From Methanomassiliicoccales archaeon (GTDB lineage Archaea; Thermoplasmatota; Thermoplasmata; Methanomassiliicoccales; JACIVX01), in assembly GCA_028682925.1 (NCBI GenBank), contig JAJRAG010000128.1, positions 1 through 8,552 on the forward strand: a DNA stretch of 8,552 nt, in the 5' to 3' direction. Both the position numbers and the translations under genes were made by a program. A model generated the notes under the pieces. The model worked only from the letters and a program-made list of their open reading frames with translations, was not told where the DNA came from and did not search any database. Every line of letters begins with the position of its first letter. The first letter of the stretch is position 1. Shown piece after piece: positions 1 to 5,469 of the stretch.

Positions 1-1078
1 GACTGATTACGAGGAAGGGGCAAATGGGACACGAGCCACCGTATCCTTCGCAATACGGACCGAAAACGTAGGCGATATTGGAGAACACCTCCGTGCCATC
101 CTCGTAGACGGCCGACACCCGGAAGTTCCAACCTCCCCAACCATAGTCAGTCAATCCAGAAACGCTGGTGTTCTCCCTGTCGACCGTGATCAGTTCGCTC
201 ATGCCATATATCCTGTAGAACGCCAAATCGGAGTAGTTCTCTGATGGATTCTCCCATGTAAGATTCACGTTCACCGGACCGCAAGTCTCTGCAACTCTGG
301 GATTCGCCGTCAAATTCCTGGGCGCCCAGAATGGTCTGGCATGTGTTGTATCCGACCGCAGACTCTCGCCGAAATAGTTGCGGACAGCGACAGCGTAGTA
401 GTAATCCTGACCGTTGATTAGATCCATATCTGTAAACCTTCCCATACCCAGGAAGGACGTCGCACTGAGGAACGTCAAATTGTCTGACCTATCGCCTCGG
501 TATAGTATGTATTCTGAAGGATTGGTTCCTCCCAGTTGGGATGGGGGCTCCCACGTTAGGTTCAGCTGATGCCCCCCTGATTCCGCCCTCAGATTCGATG
601 GCTGACTAGGGATCGTAGCGCCGGGCACAGCCCAAACAGGTATGCTCATGAACCCCCGCCCTTCTTTGTTCACCGCCTGAATGATGTAAAGATACTTGGT
701 CCCTGGAACAACGTCGATGTCCCGGAAATGGAACGTGCTACCATTGACTGCGAAGGTTGGCGGACTCGTATCCTCATCCAAGTCATTGGTGATGAAGACT
801 CGGAAGATGTAGAAGGAGATGATGGGCGGATCTACATCATAGTCGACGCTCCAAGATAGATCCACGAAATCAGGGCCGGGAATCGCGGAGAAATTGCTCA
901 GGGCCGATAGTCTGTTATCCAATGAGAGAAAAAGGTTGGAAAATACATTGTGAGGAAACTCACTTGCCTCAACCTTTGAGTCAAGAGCCAGACCCATGAG
1001 ATCGCTGTCACCGAAGCAACTAGTGACCACCACTGAAAAAAGTAGCAAAGAGCATAGCAAGGCGGCGGCCTTTCTGAT
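1..1078 (-). CDS. Secreted or lipid-anchored protein with three fibronectin type III repeats (5' part, runs off the left edge)
   Basis: The frame is open without a stop from about 1078 to base 1, giving 359 residues with the C-terminus outside the window. Residues 2-20 form a signal peptide: basic Arg-Lys, then a hydrophobic stretch, then VVTSC with Cys21 in a lipobox-like position. Three fibronectin type III repeats follow at about 66-154, 155-249 and 250-340. Each has the typical Leu-x-Trp strand (DLSW, NLTW, NLTW) and a late Tyr strand (KYLYII, DYYYAV, WNFRVS). Several Asn-x-Ser/Thr sites could be glycosylated. The last visible residues carry Cys343, Cys350 and Cys353. No ATG, GTG or TTG precedes the signal peptide; the fitting start is ATC at 1078, behind a G6 run. 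TTG at 1060 is the conventional alternative but removes the basic n-region. The role is probably cell-surface binding or adhesion; no catalytic domain is visible. Confidence 0.85.
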   Translation of the reverse strand, partial: MRKAAALLCSLLLFSVVVTSCFGDSDLMGLALDSKVEASEFPHNVFSNLFLSLDNRLSALSNFSAIPGPDFVDLSWSVDYDVDPPIISFYIFRVFITNDLDEDTSPPTFAVNGSTFHFRDIDVVPGTKYLYIIQAVNKEGRGFMSIPVWAVPGATIPSQPSNLRAESGGHQLNLTWEPPSQLGGTNPSEYILYRGDRSDNLTFLSATSFLGMGRFTDMDLINGQDYYYAVAVRNYFGESLRSDTTHARPFWAPRNLTANPRVAETCGPVNVNLTWENPSENYSDLAFYRIYGMSELITVDRENTSVSGLTDYGWGGWNFRVSAVYEDGTEVFSNIAYVFGPYCEGYGGSCPICPFLVIS

Positions 1079-1113
1079 GTGTTCCCCCCACAGCGACCAA
1101 AGTCTACAGACGG

Positions 1114-1120
1114 CTTAAAT
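1114..1120 (-). promoter_or_regulatory. TATA-like element for the fibronectin type III gene
   Basis: ATTTAAG reads on the minus strand. Its centre at about 1117 predicts a transcript start near 1090, leaving a leader of roughly 12 bases. That leader contains the G6 run (1084-1089) just ahead of the ATC at 1078. The placement supports translation starting near 1078 rather than further downstream. Confidence 0.45.
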
Positions 1121-1275
1121 CCTGTGCTTGACGATTCTTGAGATACCCATGGTGCGGAGACAGACCGTCAGGTGGATATGGTCACGGAGTTTTGCATGAT
1201 CGTCACAATTGTCATTCCATTGCCAGTGTTTTTCTACAAGGCTGGCATCTATCTGAACTGGCAATTATGCCAATC

Positions 1276-1283
1276 TTTATCTA
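1276..1283 (+). promoter_or_regulatory. TATA-like element for the plus-strand small-protein gene
   Basis: TTTATCTA is centred at about 1280 and predicts a transcript start near 1306, about 18 bases before the ATG at 1324. AGGTTGGAT at 1311-1319 is a partial match to the archaeal ribosome binding site. The same octamer occurs ahead of the DUF1624 gene (7732-7740, minus strand). Confidence 0.45.
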
Positions 1284-1323
1284 TCATCAGTTCTCATTGA
1301 TTTCACTCAAAGGTTGGATTATC

Positions 1324-1509
1324 ATGGCTGAAAAAGATATCAAAGAAGTATTGGATGAAAAGGGTCGAGATCTTAAGAAGATGTTCAGGGATATGCAAGC
1401 GACTCTCGAACAGTGGAAATTCTCCATTGAGGAGACCAAGGAAGGAATACGTGTGGAGATCCATGCCACCGCCCTGATCAAGAGGACAAAAGCCCCAAAG
1501 AACGACTAA
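1324..1509 (+). CDS. Small hypothetical protein (helix plus beta-hairpin), paralogue of the 3236-3433 protein
   Basis: The protein has 61 residues. I chose ATG at 1324 because the frame upstream gives unconvincing sequence, while TATA and ribosome-binding-like elements sit at the right distances from this ATG. Residues 2-29 are charged and probably helical. Residues 30-54 look like a beta-hairpin built on Trp31, Lys32, Ser34, Glu36, Glu37, Gly41, Arg43 and Val44. From Leu28 on, it matches the protein at 3236-3433 at about 12 of 27 positions, so the two are paralogues. The tail is basic. The gene converges on the kinase-like gene: its TAA overlaps the kinase TAG on the other strand. No known domain is recognised. 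A small partner or binding protein for the neighbouring proteins is possible but inferred only from position. Confidence 0.75.
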   Translation: MAEKDIKEVLDEKGRDLKKMFRDMQATLEQWKFSIEETKEGIRVEIHATALIKRTKAPKND

Positions 1510-2384
1510 GATCGACCGAGGTTCTTCTTCGATCCTCGCAACCCTATCTTGCTCCTCATGAGGCGGAGCAAGCTTTTCTTTGTCTCGTCATCGAAATTGA
1601 TGTCCATGCGGCTCTGAACGAGATCGATATAATCGGCGGCGGCTCGCAACTCCTTCCCAGAGTAATGTCTTCTGGCTATGCTGATTATTTCACCTGGAGG
1701 CAAGTATTCCAAAAATGAGGCTATCTGGCAAGCCAGATCGTATGCTTTCTTCTGGGCCGTGGGTACGTCCTTCATGAAATGGCCCACGTCTACGATGTAC
1801 ACCACATCCCCGAACATGAGGTTATCGGGTTTTATGTCTCCATGAAAGATATCGTTGTCGTGCATCCGCTTCAGGTACCCGAATACTGCGTCCAAATTCT
1901 CTGACGAGAGATCCTCGATCGAAGAGATCGGGTGAGCGTCAAGGTACTCAGCCACCAACAACCAGATATCCGCATTCAGGGGATAGAATCCATAGGGTTT
2001 TGCCGTCGGAATGCCAAGTTTGTTTATCGCCACGAGCATCTCGTGCTGGTGCCTCGCCATGTCCTCGGCAGACTTGGTGACTTCGAACATGGGATCCATC
2101 GAGTTCACCTGCAGAAAAACGTTCTTGAAGAACTGAATGGTGCGCGCGGTCAGAAGGTCGCTGCTGCCCATGATCTTGCCGAAATAGCGGACTTTTTGAC
2201 CTTTCTCATTCGATCCCTGGATCACCACAGGAATCGACAGTCGGGAGCCCCCAGAACCGATTGGTCTTATTGTGACATCAGAGAGTCGGAATCTCTCCGC
2301 CATTACCTTGTAGACTCCCTCCAATACGCTCCTGAAGAATTCGCGGTGAGCTCGAATATGCTGGCCTTCAGCATCATCGCTCAT
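1506..2384 (-). CDS. Protein-kinase-like (eukaryotic-like or RIO-like fold) protein
   Basis: The protein has 292 residues. Kinase landmarks are in order: a glycine-rich loop (GSGGSR, 43-48), an ATP-contacting Lys70 in FGK, a helix-C-type Glu115, the catalytic loop HGDIKPDN (181-188) with Asp183, Lys185 and Asn188, and the metal-binding Asp199 in DVG (DFG in most kinases). This is a full active-site set, so it is probably an active ATP-dependent phosphotransferase. The substrate could be a protein or a small molecule. It lacks the long C-lobe of classical Ser/Thr kinases and is closer in size to RIO, Bud32 or KdkA-type kinases; I cannot assign the subfamily. No membrane segment is seen, so it should be cytoplasmic. 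The ATG overlaps the stop of the upstream gene (ATGA), which indicates translational coupling in one operon with the repeat protein. Confidence 0.85.
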   Translation of the reverse strand: MSDDAEGQHIRAHREFFRSVLEGVYKVMAERFRLSDVTIRPIGSGGSRLSIPVVIQGSNEKGQKVRYFGKIMGSSDLLTARTIQFFKNVFLQVNSMDPMFEVTKSAEDMARHQHEMLVAINKLGIPTAKPYGFYPLNADIWLLVAEYLDAHPISSIEDLSSENLDAVFGYLKRMHDNDIFHGDIKPDNLMFGDVVYIVDVGHFMKDVPTAQKKAYDLACQIASFLEYLPPGEIISIARRHYSGKELRAAADYIDLVQSRMDINFDDETKKSLLRLMRSKIGLRGSKKNLGRS

Positions 2385-3235
2385 CGGGCTCGGTCTCCTT
2401 GCTCGCGAACCCCGTCATGTTCCGCGAGCGGGGGAGCTTGAACTGGTTTTCCCCTCCGACTGCCCATCCAGAACTCAAACACCAAGAGCAGTGCACGCAA
2501 GCGATGAATCTTCATGCCCTTTTTGACCCCCCGTCCAAATTCGATCACCGGCTTGCCCTTGTGCGTGTAGACGATGTGCCAGACCGCCAATTCAGGGAGA
2601 GTGAAATACAACTGATTACTATTCACCGTGACCTCTTTGCCTTTCACCGTGATGTCAACGTCGACCATCCCCTCGCGTTTGATGGGGATCTTCACTCCGC
2701 CGCCAAAGACGACCCTGAACAGTGCATATGTGATAATCTCTAGAGTGCTCAGATCGATAGGACGCTCGATACGACCGGGGGGCCTTCCGGTCCCTTTCTT
2801 CTCGGGCGTGGGAACAACCCCCTCCGACCCGCCCCTTTTGTCCTCATCTGTACCAAAGGCACTGACCTTTCCCCCTCTGTCCGACCCGACCTGGCCCTTC
2901 TCCTCGGCCAATTCCTGTGGAATCTCTCCCAATCGGGGCCGATGACCGTCCCAATTAGACGGCCTCTCCGCGTAAGGAGCTCCCTCCTTGTGATATTCGC
3001 TGTTGACGTTGATGGCACCTTTTTTTCTCCAGTATTGTTCAAAAGAATCGAGGTCGGATTCTATTCTAGCCATGTGCCCAGGAAGACCTTCCTTATGGTA
3101 TTCGTGGATGACCGTCCGACCTGCCGGATCCACCCATTCCTCCGGGCACATGAGGGCGCGATCGCATTCCTTCTCTTTCGCAGCGTCACCCTTCTCATCA
3201 ACTTCATCGTTCTCGGGACCGGACAAAGGATGCAC
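2381..3235 (-). CDS. Hypothetical protein with two EYHKEG repeats and a conserved-looking C-terminal domain
   Basis: The protein has 284 residues. The start is GTG at 3235, directly after the TAG of the upstream gene; AGGAAG in the end of that gene serves as ribosome binding site. Residues 1-30 are charged. Residues 32-61 and 67-94 form two repeats of the pattern Trp, a few residues, Gly, then EYHKEGxP, then Arg. Residues 95-158 are Gly-, Pro- and charge-rich and probably disordered. Residues 159-258 form a compact domain with alternating hydrophobic strands (VDVDITVKGKEVTV), the segment LPELAVWHIVYTHKGKPVIEFGRGVKKGMKIH and a hydrophobic helix; this domain looks conserved but I do not recognise it. 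The C-tail is basic. The stop overlaps the kinase ATG, so the protein is probably made with the kinase and may be its substrate or adaptor (inference). Confidence 0.8.
   Translation of the reverse strand: MHPLSGPENDEVDEKGDAAKEKECDRALMCPEEWVDPAGRTVIHEYHKEGLPGHMARIESDLDSFEQYWRKKGAINVNSEYHKEGAPYAERPSNWDGHRPRLGEIPQELAEEKGQVGSDRGGKVSAFGTDEDKRGGSEGVVPTPEKKGTGRPPGRIERPIDLSTLEIITYALFRVVFGGGVKIPIKREGMVDVDITVKGKEVTVNSNQLYFTLPELAVWHIVYTHKGKPVIEFGRGVKKGMKIHRLRALLLVFEFWMGSRRGKPVQAPPLAEHDGVREQGDRAR
2975..2998 (-). repeat. Coding repeat copy 2 (EYHKEGAP)
   Basis: Codons 80-87 read EYHKEGAP, 35 codons after copy 1. Four of the six shared codons differ only at silent positions (Tyr, His, Glu and Gly codons). 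The motif has therefore been kept at protein level since an old duplication. Confidence 0.7.
3080..3103 (-). repeat. Coding repeat copy 1 (EYHKEGLP)
   Basis: Codons 45-52 of the repeat protein read EYHKEGLP. With the preceding Trp34 and Gly39 they form one unit of a roughly 30-residue repeat. Confidence 0.7.
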
Positions 3236-3433
3236 CTACTTCCTGATCAGAATCTGAAACCTGGCGAAAACCCGCGTTCCGTCGCCGTACTCTTCCATAG
3301 AAATCTTCCAATCCTCAAGTTCGGCATTCAGATTACCCAGAAACTTGTCCAACTCGTCAACTATCTTCTCCACATTCTCTGGTTTGCCACCAACCAGACG
3401 CAAGACCGAGGCCATCTTCTCTTTCTTCTCCAT
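3236..3433 (-). CDS. Small hypothetical protein (helix plus beta-hairpin), first gene of the kinase operon
   Basis: The protein has 65 residues. The N-terminal part (about 17-41) is charged and probably helical. Residues 39-65 repeat the hairpin pattern of the 1324-1509 protein: LEDWKISMEE, then Gly-x-Arg-Val, then a hydrophobic strand ending in Arg-Lys. ATG at 3433 lies about 8 bases after the predicted transcript start; ATG at 3415 (Met7) is an alternative. The TAG is followed immediately by the GTG of the repeat protein, so the three minus-strand genes form one operon. No known domain is recognised. A small structural or binding partner of the downstream proteins is plausible. Confidence 0.75.
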   Translation of the reverse strand: MEKKEKMASVLRLVGGKPENVEKIVDELDKFLGNLNAELEDWKISMEEYGDGTRVFARFQILIRK

Positions 3434-3462
3434 TCCAAGACCGAGGAGACTAACCCAACACG

Positions 3463-3474
3463 GTCTAAATATCT
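3463..3474. promoter_or_regulatory. Symmetric AT-rich TATA element, probably bidirectional
   Basis: On the plus strand it reads TAAATATCTTTT; on the minus strand AAAAGATATTTA. Its centre is about 35 bases before the ATG at 3433 (minus strand) and about 44 bases before the ATG at 3512 (plus strand). Expected transcript starts about 26 bases on either side (near 3441 and 3494) would give short leaders for both the kinase operon and the membrane protein gene. Confidence 0.5.
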
Positions 3475-3511
3475 TTTTGCATTTTCTCCTGTGACAAGGT
3501 GACTAGGTCAG

Positions 3512-3550
3512 ATGAAAGAGCTTCCAGAATCCTCAAGAATCCATCAATGA
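3512..3550 (+). other. Twelve-codon upstream frame in phase with the membrane protein gene
   Basis: ATG at 3512 is preceded by GGTGA at 3498-3502, the best ribosome binding site in this leader. It reads MKELPESSRIHQ and stops at TGA (3548-3550). The stop is followed by AGA and then the ATG of the main gene at 3554, all in one frame. It could be a short leader peptide with reinitiation at 3554, or the original start of the gene cut off by a nonsense change. Confidence 0.35.
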
Positions 3551-3553
3551 AGA

Positions 3554-4735
3554 ATGCTAGTCACATGGCAACGTTTAGAAGGCGTTGCTCTCTTCACCTA
3601 CAGAGGTGGAATAGCCTTGAAAGCGAGCGACGGAACAGACCTAACAACTGAGAACATCGCCGCTTTCAGAAAGGAAGTCGCGGATGAGATAGCTTCCGAG
3701 GAAACGATGCTCCAAAAGTTGAGCGTATCGCATAGACCAGACTATCAGGGACACCTTCTTGCAGTCATTCTCATAGCCATCACAGTTGTCTTGATTCTTC
3801 AGCAAAGTCATGTCTTCCTCCTCTGGCTGATCGTTGGCCTTCTCCTTTATTCGTACAACTTCGTGATCATCCTCATACCAACGACGACCAAACGGATCAG
3901 ACCGGAAGAGAAGGGCATACTACGAAACATGGACAGGGACGACAGATGGCTTGCTATCAGGCTTCTCTGGAAGAAGAAACGCCTGGCTGTCGAAATAGGA
4001 CTCACGGTATTCCTAGGTGGCATGGTGCCCTTGACACTAGGCTTCTCTGTGATATTCGGATTGGGCGTGTTCTTCGCCCTTTACCTAGGATTCCTGTCCC
4101 ATATGATCGAGGAGCAATTGGCTGTGATCGTGCTGGGACAGATCGCGTTCATCTTACTATTCTATGCCCTGATGATCGTCCTCGAACCCCAAGCTCAGGG
4201 CATAACGAGAATCGCCACCTCCTACAAAGGGAAGATGGGCGAAGCGCAATCAAAGGGAAGGACGGCCTTCATGATACTGATGATGTTCATTGTAGCCTTG
4301 ATGACGTTCAGCACGATTCTTGCGTTGGGCGCAATCTTCCTCCCTGGGTTCACTTTGTTGAAGATATTCAAAACATCGCATGTGCTGGAAGGTGTCGGCT
4401 TCCTGATCCTAATCTTCGTTCTCATAGCGCAACTAATGATAATGCGGCATTTCCAGGGGGTGATGAGCAGGAGGATGGCGGCCGGGTTGCTCCGCATGCG
4501 TATCAAGCAACTAAGGGAGGAAGTCCTAGGCACACTGGATGCATGGTCCGAGAAGAAGATGATTTTCGATAAGGAAGAATCGGACGCGGAGCTCAGGAAG
4601 ATCAAGAAGAAGTACTACTCAGTGGTGATCTACGACATCATAAAGCAAGACATCTTCGGCTACGCTCCAATCTATTTGGTCGGACCCAGGCTCCGCTATG
4701 TACTAAGCGACAAAGTCCTAGCATACTTCAGATGA
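3554..4735 (+). CDS. Polytopic membrane protein of unknown function
   Basis: The protein has 393 residues. ATG at 3554 is the first start after an in-frame TGA; no good ribosome binding site stands directly before it. Residues 1-65 are soluble and partly helical. Hydrophobic segments lie at about 67-83, 87-109, 146-163, 165-183, 188-210, 238-264 and 277-297, giving six or seven transmembrane helices. The segments are separated by basic loops (TTKRIRPEEK, LLWKKKRLAV). Residues 300-393 form a charged cytoplasmic tail with a likely coiled coil (about 305-352). I see no catalytic motif and recognise no family. It is divergent from the kinase operon and shares its promoter element, so joint regulation is possible. 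It converges on the phosphatase-like gene. Confidence 0.8.
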   Translation: MLVTWQRLEGVALFTYRGGIALKASDGTDLTTENIAAFRKEVADEIASEETMLQKLSVSHRPDYQGHLLAVILIAITVVLILQQSHVFLLWLIVGLLLYSYNFVIILIPTTTKRIRPEEKGILRNMDRDDRWLAIRLLWKKKRLAVEIGLTVFLGGMVPLTLGFSVIFGLGVFFALYLGFLSHMIEEQLAVIVLGQIAFILLFYALMIVLEPQAQGITRIATSYKGKMGEAQSKGRTAFMILMMFIVALMTFSTILALGAIFLPGFTLLKIFKTSHVLEGVGFLILIFVLIAQLMIMRHFQGVMSRRMAAGLLRMRIKQLREEVLGTLDAWSEKKMIFDKEESDAELRKIKKKYYSVVIYDIIKQDIFGYAPIYLVGPRLRYVLSDKVLAYFR

Positions 4736-4801
4736 TTCTCTGTCCTGGCAGAATCTGGACCCGAGGCAGTCACATCAAGGTTCAACAAGTCTTCGCTTGA
4801 C

Positions 4802-5173
4802 TCAAGATCCTAACATCTTGACCCAGTCCCAATGATATACGGTCCTAGGCACCCTTTGTCTCACGAAATCGTATGCGTCCTTGTACGTCATGTCATATTT
4901 CTTGCTGACATAGATCATTGCGACAAACGGTGACCTATCCCTTCCATGGTAGCAACGAATCATAACCTTAGGCTTGAGACTGGAGAGTGCCACTAGTAGG
5001 TTGGCGGCCCTAAGAACCTCTTTGACCAAAGGAACCTTGTCGAACCGCAAGAGACTCTGAGTGAACAACGCCCTAGCATCGACTATGAAATCGACTCCCT
5101 CGCTCCTAAGACCATCGACATCGCGGGCGTCGGCCCAGTTCCCCACAGCAACCATATCATCTACCCATTTCAT
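4802..5173 (-). CDS. Small dual-specificity-phosphatase-like protein
   Basis: The protein has 123 residues. ATG at 5173 is chosen over ATG at 5212 because GGTGATC, an exact match to the 16S tail, ends five bases before it. The signature is CYHGRDRS (74-81), which is the Cys-x5-Arg-Ser phosphate-binding loop of tyrosine and dual-specificity phosphatases. Cys74 would be the nucleophile and Arg80 the phosphate ligand. The usual His before the Cys is Arg73. Asp45 in FDKVP is a candidate general acid, and the downstream helix (TYKDAYDFVRQRVP) matches the family. It is shorter than most family members and close to minimal archaeal ones. It is cytoplasmic and probably removes phosphate from a protein or small molecule. 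It sits 66 bases from the end of the membrane protein gene, on the opposite strand. Confidence 0.75.
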   Translation of the reverse strand: MKWVDDMVAVGNWADARDVDGLRSEGVDFIVDARALFTQSLLRFDKVPLVKEVLRAANLLVALSSLKPKVMIRCYHGRDRSPFVAMIYVSKKYDMTYKDAYDFVRQRVPRTVYHWDWVKMLGS

Positions 5174-5178
5174 GCAGT

Positions 5179-5185
5179 GATCACC
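5179..5185 (-). promoter_or_regulatory. Strong ribosome binding site deciding the phosphatase start
   Basis: GGTGATC reads on the minus strand, five bases ahead of ATG at 5173. It complements the conserved 16S 3' end and rules in favour of the shorter protein. Confidence 0.7.
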
Positions 5186-5212
5186 CAAGAAGAATGCTGT
5201 CGAGCAAAACAT

Positions 5213-5469
5213 CCAGATTCGACGAGACCCGTGTATCCATGAGGATGGACTTGGGAGTTGAAACGCTTAAGTGTATCTACACCCGCCCCGATTCGTCAAC
5301 CCGGTGGGGGAGACAGAGGGTTCCGACTACGGACTTCGAGAAGGATATCGCCTCTCCGTCGAGGACGAATGGAACATGATTCTCATCAAACCAGAGTCTG
5401 CGTTTCCTGATCTCCACATCCTAAGCTTCTAATGACTCGTTTATCCGGGGAGAGGATGACCGTCGGCCC
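5213..5469. other. Gap between the phosphatase-like and ferredoxin-like genes
   Basis: The gap holds the leader of the phosphatase gene, the possible small gene at 5271-5432 and a short inverted repeat GTGTA-TC-TACAC (5271-5282). I see no tRNA and no strong terminator hairpin. Confidence 0.5.
5271..5432 (+). CDS. Possible small hypothetical protein
   Basis: The frame runs from GTG (5271) to TAA and would give 53 residues. The C-terminal part (DYGLREGYRLSVEDEW, then a hydrophobic NMILIKP segment) looks like real protein, more so than the competing frames. A second start, GTG at 5304, would give 42 residues; TGTATCTA at 5272-5279 lies about 26-30 bases ahead of it and resembles the TATA elements in this window. 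No family is recognised. The call rests on composition and the possible promoter only, so it is uncertain. Confidence 0.3.
   Translation: MYLHPPRFVNPVGETEGSDYGLREGYRLSVEDEWNMILIKPESAFPDLHILSF

Larger units (their letters stand above)
1079..1323. other. Divergent intergenic region between the fibronectin gene and the small-protein gene
   Basis: This 245-base gap holds the promoters of two divergent genes. The only other content I can see is a 40-codon plus-strand frame at 1178-1300, starting with ATG and ending with TGA. It would encode a single hydrophobic segment (IVTIVIPLPVFFY) and could be a small membrane protein. It lacks a convincing ribosome binding site, and the TATA element of the next gene lies inside it. 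I therefore do not call it as a gene. Confidence 0.5.

Noticed and set aside
1138..1323. N-terminal extension of the small protein to a TTG at 1138
   Set aside because: The extension looks like translated non-coding sequence and would cross the TATA element; ATG at 1324 matches the size of the paralogue.
1932..2441. 169-codon open frame on the plus strand
   Set aside because: It lies entirely over the kinase gene and the end of the repeat gene on the other strand; its product has no recognisable pattern, while the minus strand has clear kinase motifs.
2942..3502. 186-codon open frame on the plus strand
   Set aside because: It is antisense to the repeat protein and the small protein and covers their promoter; composition is not protein-like and the minus-strand genes have coupled starts.
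3946..4572. 208-codon open frame on the plus strand inside the membrane protein gene
   Set aside because: It is in another frame of the membrane protein gene; its product is rich in His, Arg and Asp without structure, whereas the main frame gives regular membrane helices.
4736..4801. Terminator between the converging membrane protein and phosphatase genes
   Set aside because: Only a four-pair stem around TCTTCG (CAAG/CTTG) is visible, with no T-run on either strand.
5280..5400. Possible tRNA or structured RNA in the gap
   Set aside because: GGGTTCCGACTACGG resembles a T-arm only superficially; no matching acceptor stem or anticodon arm could be formed.
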